Part shown: positions 35,591 to 45,031 of the stretch, piece by piece
Layout: every line of letters begins with the position of its first letter
Position numbering within the stretch: the first letter of the stretch is position 1
Source of the DNA: Agrobacterium vitis
GTDB lineage: Bacteria > Pseudomonadota > Alphaproteobacteria > Rhizobiales > Rhizobiaceae
Reading direction: 5' to 3'
Length of the DNA: 64,000 nucleotides
Assembly (NCBI RefSeq): GCF_013337045.2
Contig: NZ_CP118260.1
Span: 434,001-498,000 of the forward strand
Position numbers and translations under genes: made by a program
The notes under the pieces: model-generated
Databases searched by the model: none
Seen by the model: the letters and a program-made list of their open reading frames with translations, nothing else
Told to the model about the DNA's origin: nothing

Positions 35591-37324
35591 TCAGCCCAGG
35601 CGCAGGCGGCTTTCGCCATAGGCATAGAGCGGGCGCCAGACCAGCCGGTTGAACAGCGTCACGAAGGTACACATGACGATGATGCCGAGCACGACCCGTG
35701 GGAAATCACCTGCCGTCGTCGCATTGGCGATGTAGGAGCCAAGGCCCGGCGTGGTCAGTTGGGTGTCGCCCCAGCTTGCCACTTCTGCGACGATGCTGGC
35801 ATTCCAGGAGCCGCCCGATGCCGTGATGGCGCCGGTGATGTAATAGGGGAAGATGCCGGGCAGGATGACCTTGAACCACCAGCGCCAGCCGGTGATGTGG
35901 AAACTGCGGGCCGCTTCCTTGAGATCGCTTGGAAAGGCGCTGGCACCGGCGATCACGTTGAACAGGATGTACCATTGCGTCCCGAGGATCATTAGCGGGC
36001 TCAGCCAGATATCGGCATTGAGACCGAAATGCACGATCACCACCACGAACACCGGAAAGGCGATATTGGCAGGGAAGGCCGCCAGGAACTGGGCAAGCGG
36101 CTGGACCTTTTCCGAGAGTTTCGGACGCAGGCCGATCCACACCCCGACCGGCACCCAGACCAAGGTTGCGATGGCCATCAGCACGATGACACGCAACAGG
36201 GTAATGGAGCCGTAGAGGATAACGGTCGGTATTTCCGACCAGCCGATGCTGGCACGCAGATAATCGAAGCTGATATAGGCGGCCCATGCGGCCATGCCCG
36301 CAATGATGGCAATCCAGATCCAGTCGATGGCGCGTGATGTGGCGGGGCTGGCAACCTTGGAGCCGAGGCTTGGCAGTTTCGGCAGGCGCAGGGTCCAGAC
36401 CTGACGAGCCAGCCAGTTCAGCGGAGCGACCAGCAGGCGGGTGACGCGGGCCTTGCGAAACAGGTCGAGCATCCAGGAACTGGGAGCGACGCCCGAGGCC
36501 GTGGTTTCGAAACGAAACTTGTCAGCCCAGGCCACCAGCGGACGGAACATCAACTGGTCATACAGCAGGATAATGGCCAGCATGGCGATGACAGCATAGA
36601 ACACCGCGAGGATATCCTGTTGCTTGATGGCCAAAGCAACGTAAGAACCGATCCCCGGCAGGGTGATCGTGGTGTTGCCGACGGTAATGGCTTCAGATGC
36701 GACCACGAAGAACCAGCCGCCGGACATCGACATCATGGTGTTCCAGACCAGGCCAGGCATGGCAAAGGGCACGTCAAGCCGCCAGAAGCGCTGCCAGCCG
36801 CTCAGCTGGAAGCTACGGGTGGCTTCTTCCAGATCCTTCGGCTGGCTGCGCATCGACTGATACATGCTGAAGGTCATGTTCCAGGCCTGGCTGGTGAAGA
36901 TCGCAAACACCGATGCCAGTTCCGCACCGATGACCCGTCCGGGAAACAGGTTGAGGAAGAAGGTGACCGTAAAGGTCAGGAAGCCGAGAATCGGTACCGA
37001 TTGCAGGATGTCGAGGACCGGGATCATCACCATTTCGGCGCGGCGGCTCTTGGCGGCAACCGAAGCATAGATCAGCGTGAACACCAGCGAAAACAGGATA
37101 GCTGCCAGCATGCGTAGAATGGTGCGCAGCGCATAGATCGGCAGATTGGTGGGATCGAGCGACATCGGAGCGGCATCGAGCACCGATAGCGGAACGGTCG
37201 TCACCCGCTCACCATAGGCAAACAGCACGATGACGCCGATAATCAGTAGCAGCGCCATCAAGTCCCAATGGTTCGGAAGATGGGAGCGGCGGATGGCAAG
37301 CGGAGCGAATTTTGGATGGATCAT
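35591..37324 (-). CDS. Fused double ABC permease (NitT/TauT type)
   Basis: 577 residues, about twice the usual length. Two BPD_transp_1 domains follow one another, about 80-270 and 350-570, each with an EAA loop (SMRSQPKDLEEATRSFQLSG, and SAFPSDLKEAARSFHITG). One chain can therefore form the whole pore, with the ATPase at 34199 powering it. The sequence upstream contains GTAGTCTATTTTGG (37383-37396), whose complement has the ATAGACTA core seen at the ssu promoters, which hints at a sulfur-related substrate. The gap to the ATPase start is 81 bases. Such fused permeases are a known minority type. Confidence 0.9.
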   Translation of the reverse strand: MIHPKFAPLAIRRSHLPNHWDLMALLLIIGVIVLFAYGERVTTVPLSVLDAAPMSLDPTNLPIYALRTILRMLAAILFSLVFTLIYASVAAKSRRAEMVMIPVLDILQSVPILGFLTFTVTFFLNLFPGRVIGAELASVFAIFTSQAWNMTFSMYQSMRSQPKDLEEATRSFQLSGWQRFWRLDVPFAMPGLVWNTMMSMSGGWFFVVASEAITVGNTTITLPGIGSYVALAIKQQDILAVFYAVIAMLAIILLYDQLMFRPLVAWADKFRFETTASGVAPSSWMLDLFRKARVTRLLVAPLNWLARQVWTLRLPKLPSLGSKVASPATSRAIDWIWIAIIAGMAAWAAYISFDYLRASIGWSEIPTVILYGSITLLRVIVLMAIATLVWVPVGVWIGLRPKLSEKVQPLAQFLAAFPANIAFPVFVVVIVHFGLNADIWLSPLMILGTQWYILFNVIAGASAFPSDLKEAARSFHITGWRWWFKVILPGIFPYYITGAITASGGSWNASIVAEVASWGDTQLTTPGLGSYIANATTAGDFPRVVLGIIVMCTFVTLFNRLVWRPLYAYGESRLRLG

Positions 37325-37664
37325 GGGACGGGCCTATATTTCGCGAAGCGTCACAGGGAGGGATGACACTGCAATTTTAGGGGTAGTCTATTTTGGGCTG
37401 GCAATTTCAGGCTGGACGGCTTGATCCGTAGATCCCCGAAGCGCCTGATAATCCTATAGAATGGTGCGCGACCTCGTGCCACCGCGCTTAAGGAAAGGCA
37501 GACAAGGCTTAGGCATAGGCAAGATATACTTTTGTATATTCAGCCCTGCGGGACTGTCGCTGCGGCGCTTTCCTGCGTAATTTGGAGTGGGCCGATCCGG
37601 CCCTCGATGTTTTGCGAGAGGGCGTCTACCTTTTGCGCAAAGAAACAGCCATGGCCACTGAAGG
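37325..37664. promoter_or_regulatory. Divergent gap between the fused permease and the sensor kinase
   Basis: 340 bases without a defensible gene. The left part carries the ATAGACTA-type motif (37383-37396) near the permease start. The right part ends with GAAGG directly against the kinase ATG. An open frame on the minus strand (37454-37768) runs into the kinase gene and is judged a shadow. No strong palindrome was found. Confidence 0.5.
37383..37396 (-). promoter_or_regulatory. Candidate sulfur-regulon motif (site 6)
   Basis: CCAAAATAGACTAC on the minus strand, about 59 bases before the fused permease start. It shares ATAGACTA with sites 2 and 3. Confidence 0.35.
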
Positions 37665-38735
37665 ATGAAACACATTCTGTTTTCGCAGCACCAGAACCGG
37701 CCAAAACTCAGGGCGGTGTTTATCCTGTTCCTGCTAGTCTGTATTTTTGCTGCCGATACGATCACCAATTTCGAGATCGCTTTTGCGGTGTTTTATATCG
37801 CGGTCATTCTGATCGCTATCGGCTTCCTGTCGATGCGCGGCGTCGTCGCGCTGGCCATGATCTGTATTGGTCTGACGGTGCTCAGCCTGTTCCTGACCCG
37901 GCGCGGATCGTTCGAATCCGGGCTGCTGAATTGCGGCATCAGCACGTGTGCTATTGGGGTGACGACCTATCTCGCCTTGAAAATCGTTGCCGCCCAGGCG
38001 GCTATTTATGATGCGCAGGCGCAGTTTTCCCGCATGGCGCGGCTGACACGGCTGGGTGAGTTGACCGCCTCGATAGCCCATGAGGTCAATCAGCCGCTGG
38101 CTGCCGTGGCCACCAGTGCCGATGCCTGCCGCCGCTGGCTCGATCATACGCCGCCCAATCTGGATCGCGCCCGTCAGGCGGCGGAGCGGATCGTCGGCGA
38201 GGTGAAACGTGCCAGCGATGTCATCGTGCGGGTCCGGCGGCTGGCCAGGAGCGAACCGCCGCAACGCGAAAGCTTCGACCTCAATGCGGCAACGACCGAG
38301 GCCATCGGCTTGGCCGAACACGAACTTGAGCGCAACAGCATCGCCCTTGAGATGGCCCTTGCGGACGATCTGCCGCCGGTGCTGGCCGATCGTATCCAGA
38401 TCCAGCAGGTGATCGGCAATCTCCTGCTCAATGCCATCGAGGCCATGGCGGCTGTTCCCAGTTTCAAACGGGAGCTTTTGGTCTCGACCTTTCTCGATGG
38501 CGATGACAGGATCGTGCTTGCCGTCGCCGATTCCGGTCCCGGCATGAAACAATCGACGCTGGATCATCTGTTCGAAGCGTTCTGGACAACCAAGGAAAGC
38601 GGCATGGGCATCGGCCTTGCCATCAGCCGCTCCATCATTGAGGCGCATGGTGGACGTATTTCCGTGACGTCGGCGCATCGCATGGGCACGGTCGTTCAAT
38701 TCAGCCTGCCCCTAAGCGAAGAGAATAAGGCATGA
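37665..38735 (+). CDS. Membrane-bound sensor histidine kinase (FixL-type kinase core, no PAS)
   Basis: 356 residues. The first 110 have about three or four membrane segments (AVFILFLLVCIFAADTITNF, VALAMICIGLTVLSLFL) and almost no periplasmic part, so it may sense a membrane signal. The kinase core has His in SIAHEVNQPLAAVATS (about 141), an N-box in NLLLNAIEAM, and G-boxes VADSGPGM and GMGIGLAISRS. This HEVNQPL type is the one that pairs with FixJ-like regulators. Its stop overlaps the response regulator start (ATGA). The ATG at 37665 has a poorly spaced ribosome site, so the true start is not certain. Confidence 0.9.
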   Translation: MKHILFSQHQNRPKLRAVFILFLLVCIFAADTITNFEIAFAVFYIAVILIAIGFLSMRGVVALAMICIGLTVLSLFLTRRGSFESGLLNCGISTCAIGVTTYLALKIVAAQAAIYDAQAQFSRMARLTRLGELTASIAHEVNQPLAAVATSADACRRWLDHTPPNLDRARQAAERIVGEVKRASDVIVRVRRLARSEPPQRESFDLNAATTEAIGLAEHELERNSIALEMALADDLPPVLADRIQIQQVIGNLLLNAIEAMAAVPSFKRELLVSTFLDGDDRIVLAVADSGPGMKQSTLDHLFEAFWTTKESGMGIGLAISRSIIEAHGGRISVTSAHRMGTVVQFSLPLSEENKA

Positions 38736-39370
38736 TGGCCAACCCACCGCACCAGGATGAACATGAGCCGGTTGTCTATGTGATCGATGATGACGCCTCG
38801 GTGCGCGCCGCCTTGGAGGATCTGCTTGCCTCCGTCGGCCTTGCGGTTTGCGCCTATGGGTCCACCCAGGAATTCATGGCGACGCCGCTTGCCAATGCGC
38901 CCGGGTGTCTGGTGCTTGATGTACGGATGCCTGGGCAGAGCGGCCTTGAGTTTCACCAGCAGATGGCGAAACTGGGTATACGGCTGCCGGTGATTTTCAT
39001 CACCGGTCATGGTGATATCCCCATGTCGGTCAAGGCGATGAAAAATGGCGCTATCGAGTTCCTGACCAAACCGTTTCGCGACCAGGATCTGCTGGACGCA
39101 ATTCAGCAAGGCATCGAAAATGACCGCGCGCAGCGACGGCTGGATCACCTGTCCTCTGGCCTGCGGGAGTTATGGCAAACGCTGACGCCGGGCGAGCGGG
39201 AGGTCATGGAACTCGTTGTCCAGGGGCGTCTCAACAAACAGATTGCCGGGGATCTCGGTGTCAGTGAAATCACCGTCAAGGTTCGCCGCGCCCAGTTGAT
39301 GCGCAAACTCAATGCCAAATCCGTTGCCGATCTGGTGCGGATCTGGGATCGGCTTGCGGTGCCGGATTGA
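38732..39370 (+). CDS. FixJ/TodT-type response regulator (LuxR HTH)
   Basis: 212 residues. The receiver domain (12-125) has the acidic pocket in IDDDAS, the phosphorylatable Asp in LDVRMPGQSG, Thr in FITGHGD and Lys in LTKPFRD. The C-terminal LuxR HTH (LTPGEREVMELVVQG, GVSEITVKVRRAQLM) binds DNA. It is coupled to the kinase gene by a 4-base overlap. Possible targets are the neighbouring ABC units, but no binding site can be identified. Confidence 0.93.
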   Translation: MMANPPHQDEHEPVVYVIDDDASVRAALEDLLASVGLAVCAYGSTQEFMATPLANAPGCLVLDVRMPGQSGLEFHQQMAKLGIRLPVIFITGHGDIPMSVKAMKNGAIEFLTKPFRDQDLLDAIQQGIENDRAQRRLDHLSSGLRELWQTLTPGEREVMELVVQGRLNKQIAGDLGVSEITVKVRRAQLMRKLNAKSVADLVRIWDRLAVPD

Positions 39371-39374
39371 GAGG

Positions 39375-39410
39375 ATAGCGCCGCGCACTCAAGATGCACG
39401 GCGCTATTAT
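39375..39410. terminator. Bidirectional terminator
   Basis: A 9-bp perfect stem, ATAGCGCCG and CGGCGCTAT, surrounds a 15-base loop with additional partial pairing, followed by TATTATT. It fills the 55-base gap between the convergent response regulator and isomerase genes. Confidence 0.75.
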
Positions 39411-39425
39411 TAGCAATAACCAAAA

Positions 39426-40331
39426 TCAGCGCAGGTTCACCAGCTTCGCCAGTTCGCGGGCGCGGTCCAGGCAGCGGGGCTGCTGGTCGAGGAAGCGTTC
39501 GGCGCCGATTTCCATGATCAGCATGGTGTCGGGCAGGAAAGTGAGTTCTGCAAAGATCTCATCCCAGGCGATATCGCCCCAGCCAAGCGGCAGATGCAGG
39601 TCGCCGATGCCGAGTGCGGTTGCTTCCGCGTTATGGAAGAATTCCTTCATCGTGCAAGGCAGGCCAAAGCTGTCATGGACGTGGAGATGGCCGGTTACCG
39701 GTGCCATGGCGCGCAATTGGTCGCGGAAATCCAGTCCCTTGAAGGTGGATTCGATATAGGCATGGGAAAAGTCGATCAGGGCGACGACATGGTCATGGCC
39801 GATGGCCTTGACCGTTTCGGCCACCTGGCTTGGTGTCTGGCGATATTGGCCGGTCTCGGTGGTGAAGATGTTTTCAAGCGCGATGCGCACGCCATAACCC
39901 TTGGCGATATCGGCCATTTCCAGCAGAGCCTCGCGCTCCATCTTGTCGAGATCCGCACCGTCAACGCCGTCTACCGGCTGGGCTGCACCCGAATGGTGAA
40001 CGAGGATACCAGCACCAAGCCGGTCGCACAGTTCCAGCATGGCGCGAACCACGTTCTTTTGCAGATGCAGATGCTCGCGGTCCATGAAATTGGAACTGAC
40101 CTGGCCGTGCAAGGACAGTTTCTTGAAGCTGTATTGGCTGACAATGTCAGCGACGCGCTGGGTGCGATCTTCGATAATACGGCCACCAGAGATGATTTCT
40201 TCGCCATAGATACCGATTTCGCAGGCCGTCGCGCCGGAATCGGCGATTTCACGCAGTGAAGCGTCCAGTGTCGTCAGATCGCCCTTGCCGGTGCGATTGC
40301 AAAAGCCAATGGCGGAAATAGTGTCGGTCAT
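39426..40331 (-). CDS. Sugar phosphate isomerase/epimerase (TIM barrel)
   Basis: 301 residues of the AP-endonuclease-2-like TIM-barrel family. Metal-binding residues are likely in [28 protein letters not shown] and HVHDS. The ATG overlaps the stop codon of the ugpC-like gene, so the enzyme is made together with the importer. In other bacteria the equivalent position holds the glycerophosphodiesterase ugpQ; a TIM-barrel isomerase here suggests that the importer carries a sugar phosphate or a polyol-like substrate. The precise reaction is unknown. Confidence 0.85.
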   Translation of the reverse strand: MTDTISAIGFCNRTGKGDLTTLDASLREIADSGATACEIGIYGEEIISGGRIIEDRTQRVADIVSQYSFKKLSLHGQVSSNFMDREHLHLQKNVVRAMLELCDRLGAGILVHHSGAAQPVDGVDGADLDKMEREALLEMADIAKGYGVRIALENIFTTETGQYRQTPSQVAETVKAIGHDHVVALIDFSHAYIESTFKGLDFRDQLRAMAPVTGHLHVHDSFGLPCTMKEFFHNAEATALGIGDLHLPLGWGDIAWDEIFAELTFLPDTMLIMEIGAERFLDQQPRCLDRARELAKLVNLR

Positions 40332-41476
40332 GAAAGAACTCCAATGGTCTGTGTCGATGAGGTCTGGTTATGGGCGGAAGGGCTGTTTGCGGTGCCAGTC
40401 ATGGGAGAAAAGTCGATCCGCTTCTGGCTCTCGCTGTCGAAGAAGTGCAATTGCTGCTGCGGGAGAAGCAGCCCGATCGTGTCACCAGCCGTCACCTGCG
40501 CTTCTTCGGGGACAGCAATGGCAAAAGGCTGGCCAGCCAATTCGCAATGGACGACGCGGCCAACACCCAGTTCTTCGACGAATTCGATGAGTGCAGGTAC
40601 GCCCTGGCCGTGGCTGGCAAGACGGCATTGTTCCGGGCGGATGCCGACGATCACATCGCGGCCGCGCAAAGTATGGGCGACGACCGGATCGATTTCGACC
40701 GATGCACCGCTGATGCGAATGGTGGAGGTTTCCACTTCGACGCGGGCGTCGAACAGGTTCATGGCCGGGGAGCCGATAAACGAGGCGACGAACGTGGTGG
40801 CCGGGCGATGATAGATGTCGAGCGGTCTGCCGACCTGTTCCACATGGCCACGGTTCATCACCACCAGCCGGTCCGCAAGTGTCATCGCTTCCACCTGGTC
40901 ATGGGTCACGAAGACCGAGGTTGCCGAGAGGCGCTGGTGCAGTTTGCGGATTTCGGCGCGCATGGTGACGCGCAGCTTGGCGTCGAGATTGGACAGTGGC
41001 TCATCGAACAGAAAGACCTTCGGCTCGCGGATAATGGCGCGGGCCATGGCGACGCGCTGGCGCTGGCCACCGGAAAGGGCGGCGGGCCGACGGTCGAGAT
41101 AGTCCTGCAAGCCGACGATTTTTGCGGTCTCAAGAATGCGCCGGTCACGCTCGGCTTTGGCAACGCCAGCCACTTTCAGCGCATAGCCGATATTGCCGGC
41201 CACCGACATATGTGGGTAAAGCGCGTAATTCTGGAACACCATGGCGCAACCGCGCTCGCGTGGCTCCAATGTGTTGACGACACGTCCATCGATAGCGATT
41301 TCGCCTGAGGTAATGTCTTCGAGCCCGGCGATCATCCGCAGCAGCGTGGATTTGCCGCAGCCGGAGGGACCGAGAATGACCACGAATTCACCTGAGCCAA
41401 ACAGCAGATCTATGCCATGCAGGGTCGGCGTCTTGCCGTAGCTTTTGCGCACTGCGCGGATGTCGATATCAGCCAT
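40328..41476 (-). CDS. ugpC: Glycerol-3-phosphate-type ABC ATPase UgpC
   Basis: 382 residues from the ATG at 41476 ([16 protein letters not shown]); the frame is open for 33 more codons into the upstream permease gene without a start signal. It is a MalK/UgpC-class ATPase: Walker [10 protein letters not shown], signature [15 protein letters not shown], Walker [12 protein letters not shown]. The C-terminal TOBE/OB domains ([14 protein letters not shown]) follow. It powers the UgpAE pore, and its stop overlaps the isomerase start. The gene order ugpB-A-E-C matches the usual ugp operon. Confidence 0.9.
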   Translation of the reverse strand: MADIDIRAVRKSYGKTPTLHGIDLLFGSGEFVVILGPSGCGKSTLLRMIAGLEDITSGEIAIDGRVVNTLEPRERGCAMVFQNYALYPHMSVAGNIGYALKVAGVAKAERDRRILETAKIVGLQDYLDRRPAALSGGQRQRVAMARAIIREPKVFLFDEPLSNLDAKLRVTMRAEIRKLHQRLSATSVFVTHDQVEAMTLADRLVVMNRGHVEQVGRPLDIYHRPATTFVASFIGSPAMNLFDARVEVETSTIRISGASVEIDPVVAHTLRGRDVIVGIRPEQCRLASHGQGVPALIEFVEELGVGRVVHCELAGQPFAIAVPEEAQVTAGDTIGLLLPQQQLHFFDSESQKRIDFSPMTGTANSPSAHNQTSSTQTIGVLS

Positions 41477-41516
41477 TGTCTTTGAACCTTGTTGTTCTTG
41501 CAGGCGCTTTTCAGCG

Positions 41517-42404
41517 TCACTTTTCCGTGGAGACCAGACCGCGCACGAACCAGCGTTGCAGCACGGCAACCACAACCAGTGGCGGGGCCATGATCATCAG
41601 GGAACCGGCGAGCGTGACGTTCCAATCGGGGATGCCATTGTCAGACGGCAGCAGTGAGCGCAGCGACATCATCACCGTCTTGTAGTTCGGGTCGGTCACC
41701 ATCAGCAGCGGCCAGAGATACTGGTTCCAGCCATAGACGAACATGATGGTGGTCAGCGCCAGCATGTTGGTGCGCGAGAGTGGCAGCAGCATTTCAAAGA
41801 AGAAACGGATTGGCCCGGACCCGTCCATGCGTGCTGCCTCAGCCAATTCATTGGGCAGGGTCATGAAAAACTGCCGGTAGAGAAAGGTACCGGTTGCCGT
41901 GGCGACCAGCGGTAGGGTCAGGCCCGCATAGGTGTTGAGCAGGTTCCACTCGATCTTGATGTCGATGCCAAACAGCGTGGACAGGATGGATTTGACCGGC
42001 TGGAACAGATCGGCTGCTACCGCATAGGTCGGCACGACCCGGACTTCGAGCGGCAGCATTAGGGTGATGAACACGCCCCAGAAAAACACGTGTTTCAGCG
42101 GCGTGCGGAAAAACACGATGGCAAAGGCGGTCATGGCCGATAGTGCGACTTTTCCGAGCGTCACCAGGGCCGCCATGATCAGGCTGTTGGTCATGGCCGT
42201 GCCGAGATCGGCCCGCGTCCATGCCTGGCTGGCATTGGTCAGGAACTCGCCCTGCGGCAGGAAGCTGAAGGGAACGGCATTGACCTGCGGCATCGTCTGG
42301 CTGGCGCCAGCGATCACCACGATGAATGGTCCGATCAGCAGCAGGAGTCCCAGGACCATGATGGCATAGGTTACGGCGTTGGCGATTGGTGTGCGCTGGA
42401 TCAT
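41517..42404 (-). CDS. ugpE: Glycerol-3-phosphate-type ABC permease UgpE
   Basis: 295 residues with six predicted membrane segments, starting [21 protein letters not shown]. The EAA loop is near [20 protein letters not shown]. It pairs with UgpA to form the pore of a CUT1-family importer. It is 7 bases after ugpA, and there are 40 bases between it and the ugpC start, so all are co-transcribed. Confidence 0.9.
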   Translation of the reverse strand: MIQRTPIANAVTYAIMVLGLLLLIGPFIVVIAGASQTMPQVNAVPFSFLPQGEFLTNASQAWTRADLGTAMTNSLIMAALVTLGKVALSAMTAFAIVFFRTPLKHVFFWGVFITLMLPLEVRVVPTYAVAADLFQPVKSILSTLFGIDIKIEWNLLNTYAGLTLPLVATATGTFLYRQFFMTLPNELAEAARMDGSGPIRFFFEMLLPLSRTNMLALTTIMFVYGWNQYLWPLLMVTDPNYKTVMMSLRSLLPSDNGIPDWNVTLAGSLMIMAPPLVVVAVLQRWFVRGLVSTEK

Positions 42405-42411
42405 TCCGGCC

Positions 42412-43302
42412 TCACTTGTAATGCACGCGCTTCTCGATGAAGCGGAACTGGATGAAGGTGCAGATCATGATCAGCCCGATCAGAATGATGCTCTGGGCCG
42501 ATGCGCCGGAATAGTTGAGACCTTTGAACGCCTCGTCGACGATCCTGTAGACCATGACTTCTGTACCGTGGTTCGGCCCGCCGCCCGTCATCGAATGGAC
42601 GATGCCGAATGTGTCGGCGCCAACGAAGCCTTCCGTCATCATGGTGACGAGCAGAAAAAACAGGGTGGGCGCAAGCAGCGGCACCTGCACGTCGAATGCG
42701 CGGCGCAAGGGACCGGCGCCATCCATGGCGGCGGCTTCGCTAAGCGCACGCGGTACAGATTGAAGGCCTGCCAGCAGGAAGATGAATGTATAGCCCGACC
42801 ATTTCCAGATGAAGACGATGATAACAAGCGCCAGCGCATGGCTGCCGTATTTGGCCGGGTTCCAGAGATCTGGAGAAAAGGAATTGACCATGGCCGCCAG
42901 CCCGCGGTCGGGCGCCAGGATGAAGCGGAAGGCAATACCCGCTGCCGGTCCGGCAATGGCGAAGGGCAGGATGTAGAAAAACCGGAAGAAACCGGTGCCG
43001 GGCAATTGCCGGTCGACCGCAAGCGCCAGCACAAGGCCGATGAGAATGGCGAAGAACGGACCGACGGTGGCAAAGATCAAGCTGACAGAGACCGAATTCC
43101 AGTAGAATGGATCGGTCAGTGCTTCCTTGAAATTGGCAAGACCGACGAATTCCGCAGCACCACCAAACGGTGGTTCAAGGGTGAAGGCCCAATTCACCAC
43201 CGCAGCCACCGGCCAGTAGAAGAACAGGATGATCAGGATGATCTGCGGCAGCGCAAACAGGATAGGAAGCCACCAGTTCTTGAAAACGGCGCGTTGTTCC
43301 AT
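42412..43302 (-). CDS. ugpA: Glycerol-3-phosphate-type ABC permease UgpA
   Basis: 296 residues from the ATG at 43302 (MEQRAVFKNWWLPILFALP); 21 further in-frame codons upstream look non-coding. Six membrane segments are predicted, with the EAA loop in RALSEAAAMDGAGPLRRAF. It is the partner of UgpE. The ribosome-binding site is weak, so it may depend on coupling with ugpB, 76 bases upstream. Confidence 0.9.
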   Translation of the reverse strand: MEQRAVFKNWWLPILFALPQIILIILFFYWPVAAVVNWAFTLEPPFGGAAEFVGLANFKEALTDPFYWNSVSVSLIFATVGPFFAILIGLVLALAVDRQLPGTGFFRFFYILPFAIAGPAAGIAFRFILAPDRGLAAMVNSFSPDLWNPAKYGSHALALVIIVFIWKWSGYTFIFLLAGLQSVPRALSEAAAMDGAGPLRRAFDVQVPLLAPTLFFLLVTMMTEGFVGADTFGIVHSMTGGGPNHGTEVMVYRIVDEAFKGLNYSGASAQSIILIGLIMICTFIQFRFIEKRVHYK

Positions 43303-43378
43303 GTCGTGACCAATATGCTGGAATGAAGGAGGAAGCCCGCCGATCCGGCAGGCTTCCGGGAGCAATGACCGCCGAGGC

Positions 43379-44722
43379 TTAGTTCAGCTTCTGACCGGCA
43401 TAGGTCTTTTCAAAGCGGCGCAGGATGGCGTTGCCACGCTCGACCGTCTGGTCCAGCTGGGTCTGCACATCGGCATTCTGCATGAAGATCGCCTCAAACG
43501 AGGTCGAGACTTCCTTGCGGATCTGGGTGAAGCTGCCCAGGCGGATACCGCGGCTGGTATCGGATGTCGGCGTGTAGGTCAGGCTGGCAATGGCCAGTTC
43601 ACGGCCCTTGTAAGGTGCCTTATCGTAGAAACCATTGGCTTTCATGGCATCGAAACCGGTCTTGGTGACAGGAATATAGCCTGTGACCGTTGACCACCAT
43701 TGCACCATATCCGGCTGCCCGAGGAAGTTGAGGAAGGCAGCAGCCCCCTTGTATTCGGCTTCCGGACGACCGGCGAGAACCCAGAGCGAAGCCCCGCCCA
43801 CCAGCGAATTCTGGCGCTCGGTACCCTTCCAGACCGGCAGCATGGCGACATCCCATTTGACGTCAGCGGGCAGCGTCTTGCCGACGGTGCCGTGGTCGGC
43901 AATCGACGACTGGATCATCTGGCAGGTCTGCGAGGTGAAGGCCGGGACGACATCCATGCCGAGCTGCTTGGTCTTGACCACGAACAGCTTCTCGTCCTGC
44001 ATCTTCTTGAAGAATTTCACATGGTCAACGAACTTGGTTTTGTTGAAAACCAGTTCAGCATCGAGACCCTGATAGCCATTGGCCTTGGTGGCGATTGGCT
44101 GGTTGTGGATGGCGGAAAACTGTTCCAGCATCGACCATGGATCGAAATTGAAGCCCAGCGGGCATTCATAGCCAGCGGCTTTCAGCTTGCGGGCTGCTTC
44201 CTCGACATGTTCCCAGGTATCCGGCTTGAAGGTAATGCCAGCCTTCTCAAACGCGCTGACATTATAATAGAACATCGCGGTCGAGGAGTTGAACGGGAAG
44301 GACTGCAATTCGCCGCCAGCCGTGGCGTAGTAATTGGCGATGCCGCCGAAATAATTATTCCAGTCGATCTTGTAGCCATTGTCGGCCATCAGTTTCTTGG
44401 CGGGAATAAAGGCCTTGGACAGCATCAGGTCCAGCGTGCCTGCATCGTAGATCTGGGCGATGGCTGGCTGCTTCTTGGCGCGGTAGGCGGCAATGGTGTT
44501 TTGCAGGGTGGTATCGTAATCGTTCTGCGAGGTGCAGACAATTTCGAAATTGGCCTGGCTGTCGTTGAACTTGCGGCAGGCGTCCTGGACGCGCTCGCCA
44601 AGGTCGCCGCTCAGGCCATGCCAGAACTCGAACTTGACCTTTTCGGCCATAGCCGGTGCTGCCCCCAGCGTCGTAGCGGCCAATAGGCCAGCCAGCAAGG
44701 TTTTCAAAGCGTAGATTTTCAT
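43379..44722 (-). CDS. ugpB: Glycerol-3-phosphate-type periplasmic binding protein UgpB
   Basis: 447 residues with a Sec signal peptide (MKIYALKTLLAGLLAATTLG, ending AMAEKV). The mature protein begins VKFEFWHGLSGDLGERVQ, the typical UgpB start, and has FPFNSSTAMFYYN and DPWSMLEQFSA, which fit the substrate cleft. UgpB proteins bind sn-glycerol-3-phosphate or glycerophosphodiesters. It is the first gene of the ugpBAEC-isomerase operon. I found no convincing Pho box upstream, so phosphate control is not shown. Another phosphorylated or polyol ligand remains possible. Confidence 0.9.
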   Translation of the reverse strand: MKIYALKTLLAGLLAATTLGAAPAMAEKVKFEFWHGLSGDLGERVQDACRKFNDSQANFEIVCTSQNDYDTTLQNTIAAYRAKKQPAIAQIYDAGTLDLMLSKAFIPAKKLMADNGYKIDWNNYFGGIANYYATAGGELQSFPFNSSTAMFYYNVSAFEKAGITFKPDTWEHVEEAARKLKAAGYECPLGFNFDPWSMLEQFSAIHNQPIATKANGYQGLDAELVFNKTKFVDHVKFFKKMQDEKLFVVKTKQLGMDVVPAFTSQTCQMIQSSIADHGTVGKTLPADVKWDVAMLPVWKGTERQNSLVGGASLWVLAGRPEAEYKGAAAFLNFLGQPDMVQWWSTVTGYIPVTKTGFDAMKANGFYDKAPYKGRELAIASLTYTPTSDTSRGIRLGSFTQIRKEVSTSFEAIFMQNADVQTQLDQTVERGNAILRRFEKTYAGQKLN

Positions 44723-45031
44723 CGCAAATGCCTCGTTTTCAGGAAAACAATTCCGCTTTACCCCCGGAAATTGAGGGGGTTCTAACGGGCATTTATGATG
44801 GCTCGACTACGCTTCCGTGACGTTGGGGTGAAGATTTTTCGTCTGATTGATGACAGGCTAATACGAAGAGCCATTGAAAATGACTCTTCGTATTCCACTT
44901 TCGAATATCTCAAGCCTCTAATGCATTTGAGATATTCGAAACTCCTTCAAGTCGAGGATGCACAGCATCTTCGAGACTTGGTATAATCGACAGCGCCGCG
45001 CTTTCTATAGAGCGCGGTGCTGTTTATCGGT
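44723..45031. other. Repeat-rich gap upstream of ugpB
   Basis: 309 bases containing a small palindrome (ACCCCC and GGGGGT, 44760-44780) in the ugpB leader and three consecutive strong hairpins (44861-45030) downstream of the next importer on the minus strand. A short open frame (44795-44986) lies over the hairpins and is not considered a gene. Confidence 0.6.
44861..45030. repeat. Three-hairpin mosaic element (copy 2 of the flank-conserved hairpin)
   Basis: Hairpin 1 (44861-44893): ATACGAAGAGCCATT pairs with AATGACTCTTCGTAT around GAA. Hairpin 2 (44900-44940): TTCGAATATCTCAA pairs with TTGAGATATTCGAA. Then TTCGAGACTTGGTATAA (44970-44986), and hairpin 3 with stem CAGCGCCGCGCT and AGCGCGGTGCTG, ending TGTTTATC. 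The last part matches the element at 23804-23875, with different stem bases. Confidence 0.75.

Noticed and set aside
37454..37768. A 104-codon minus-strand frame between the fused permease and the kinase gene.
   Set aside because: It overlaps the kinase start and has no ribosome-binding site or known domain.
44795..44986. A 63-codon open frame upstream of ugpB.
   Set aside because: It lies over strong hairpins of a repeat element and lacks a start signal.
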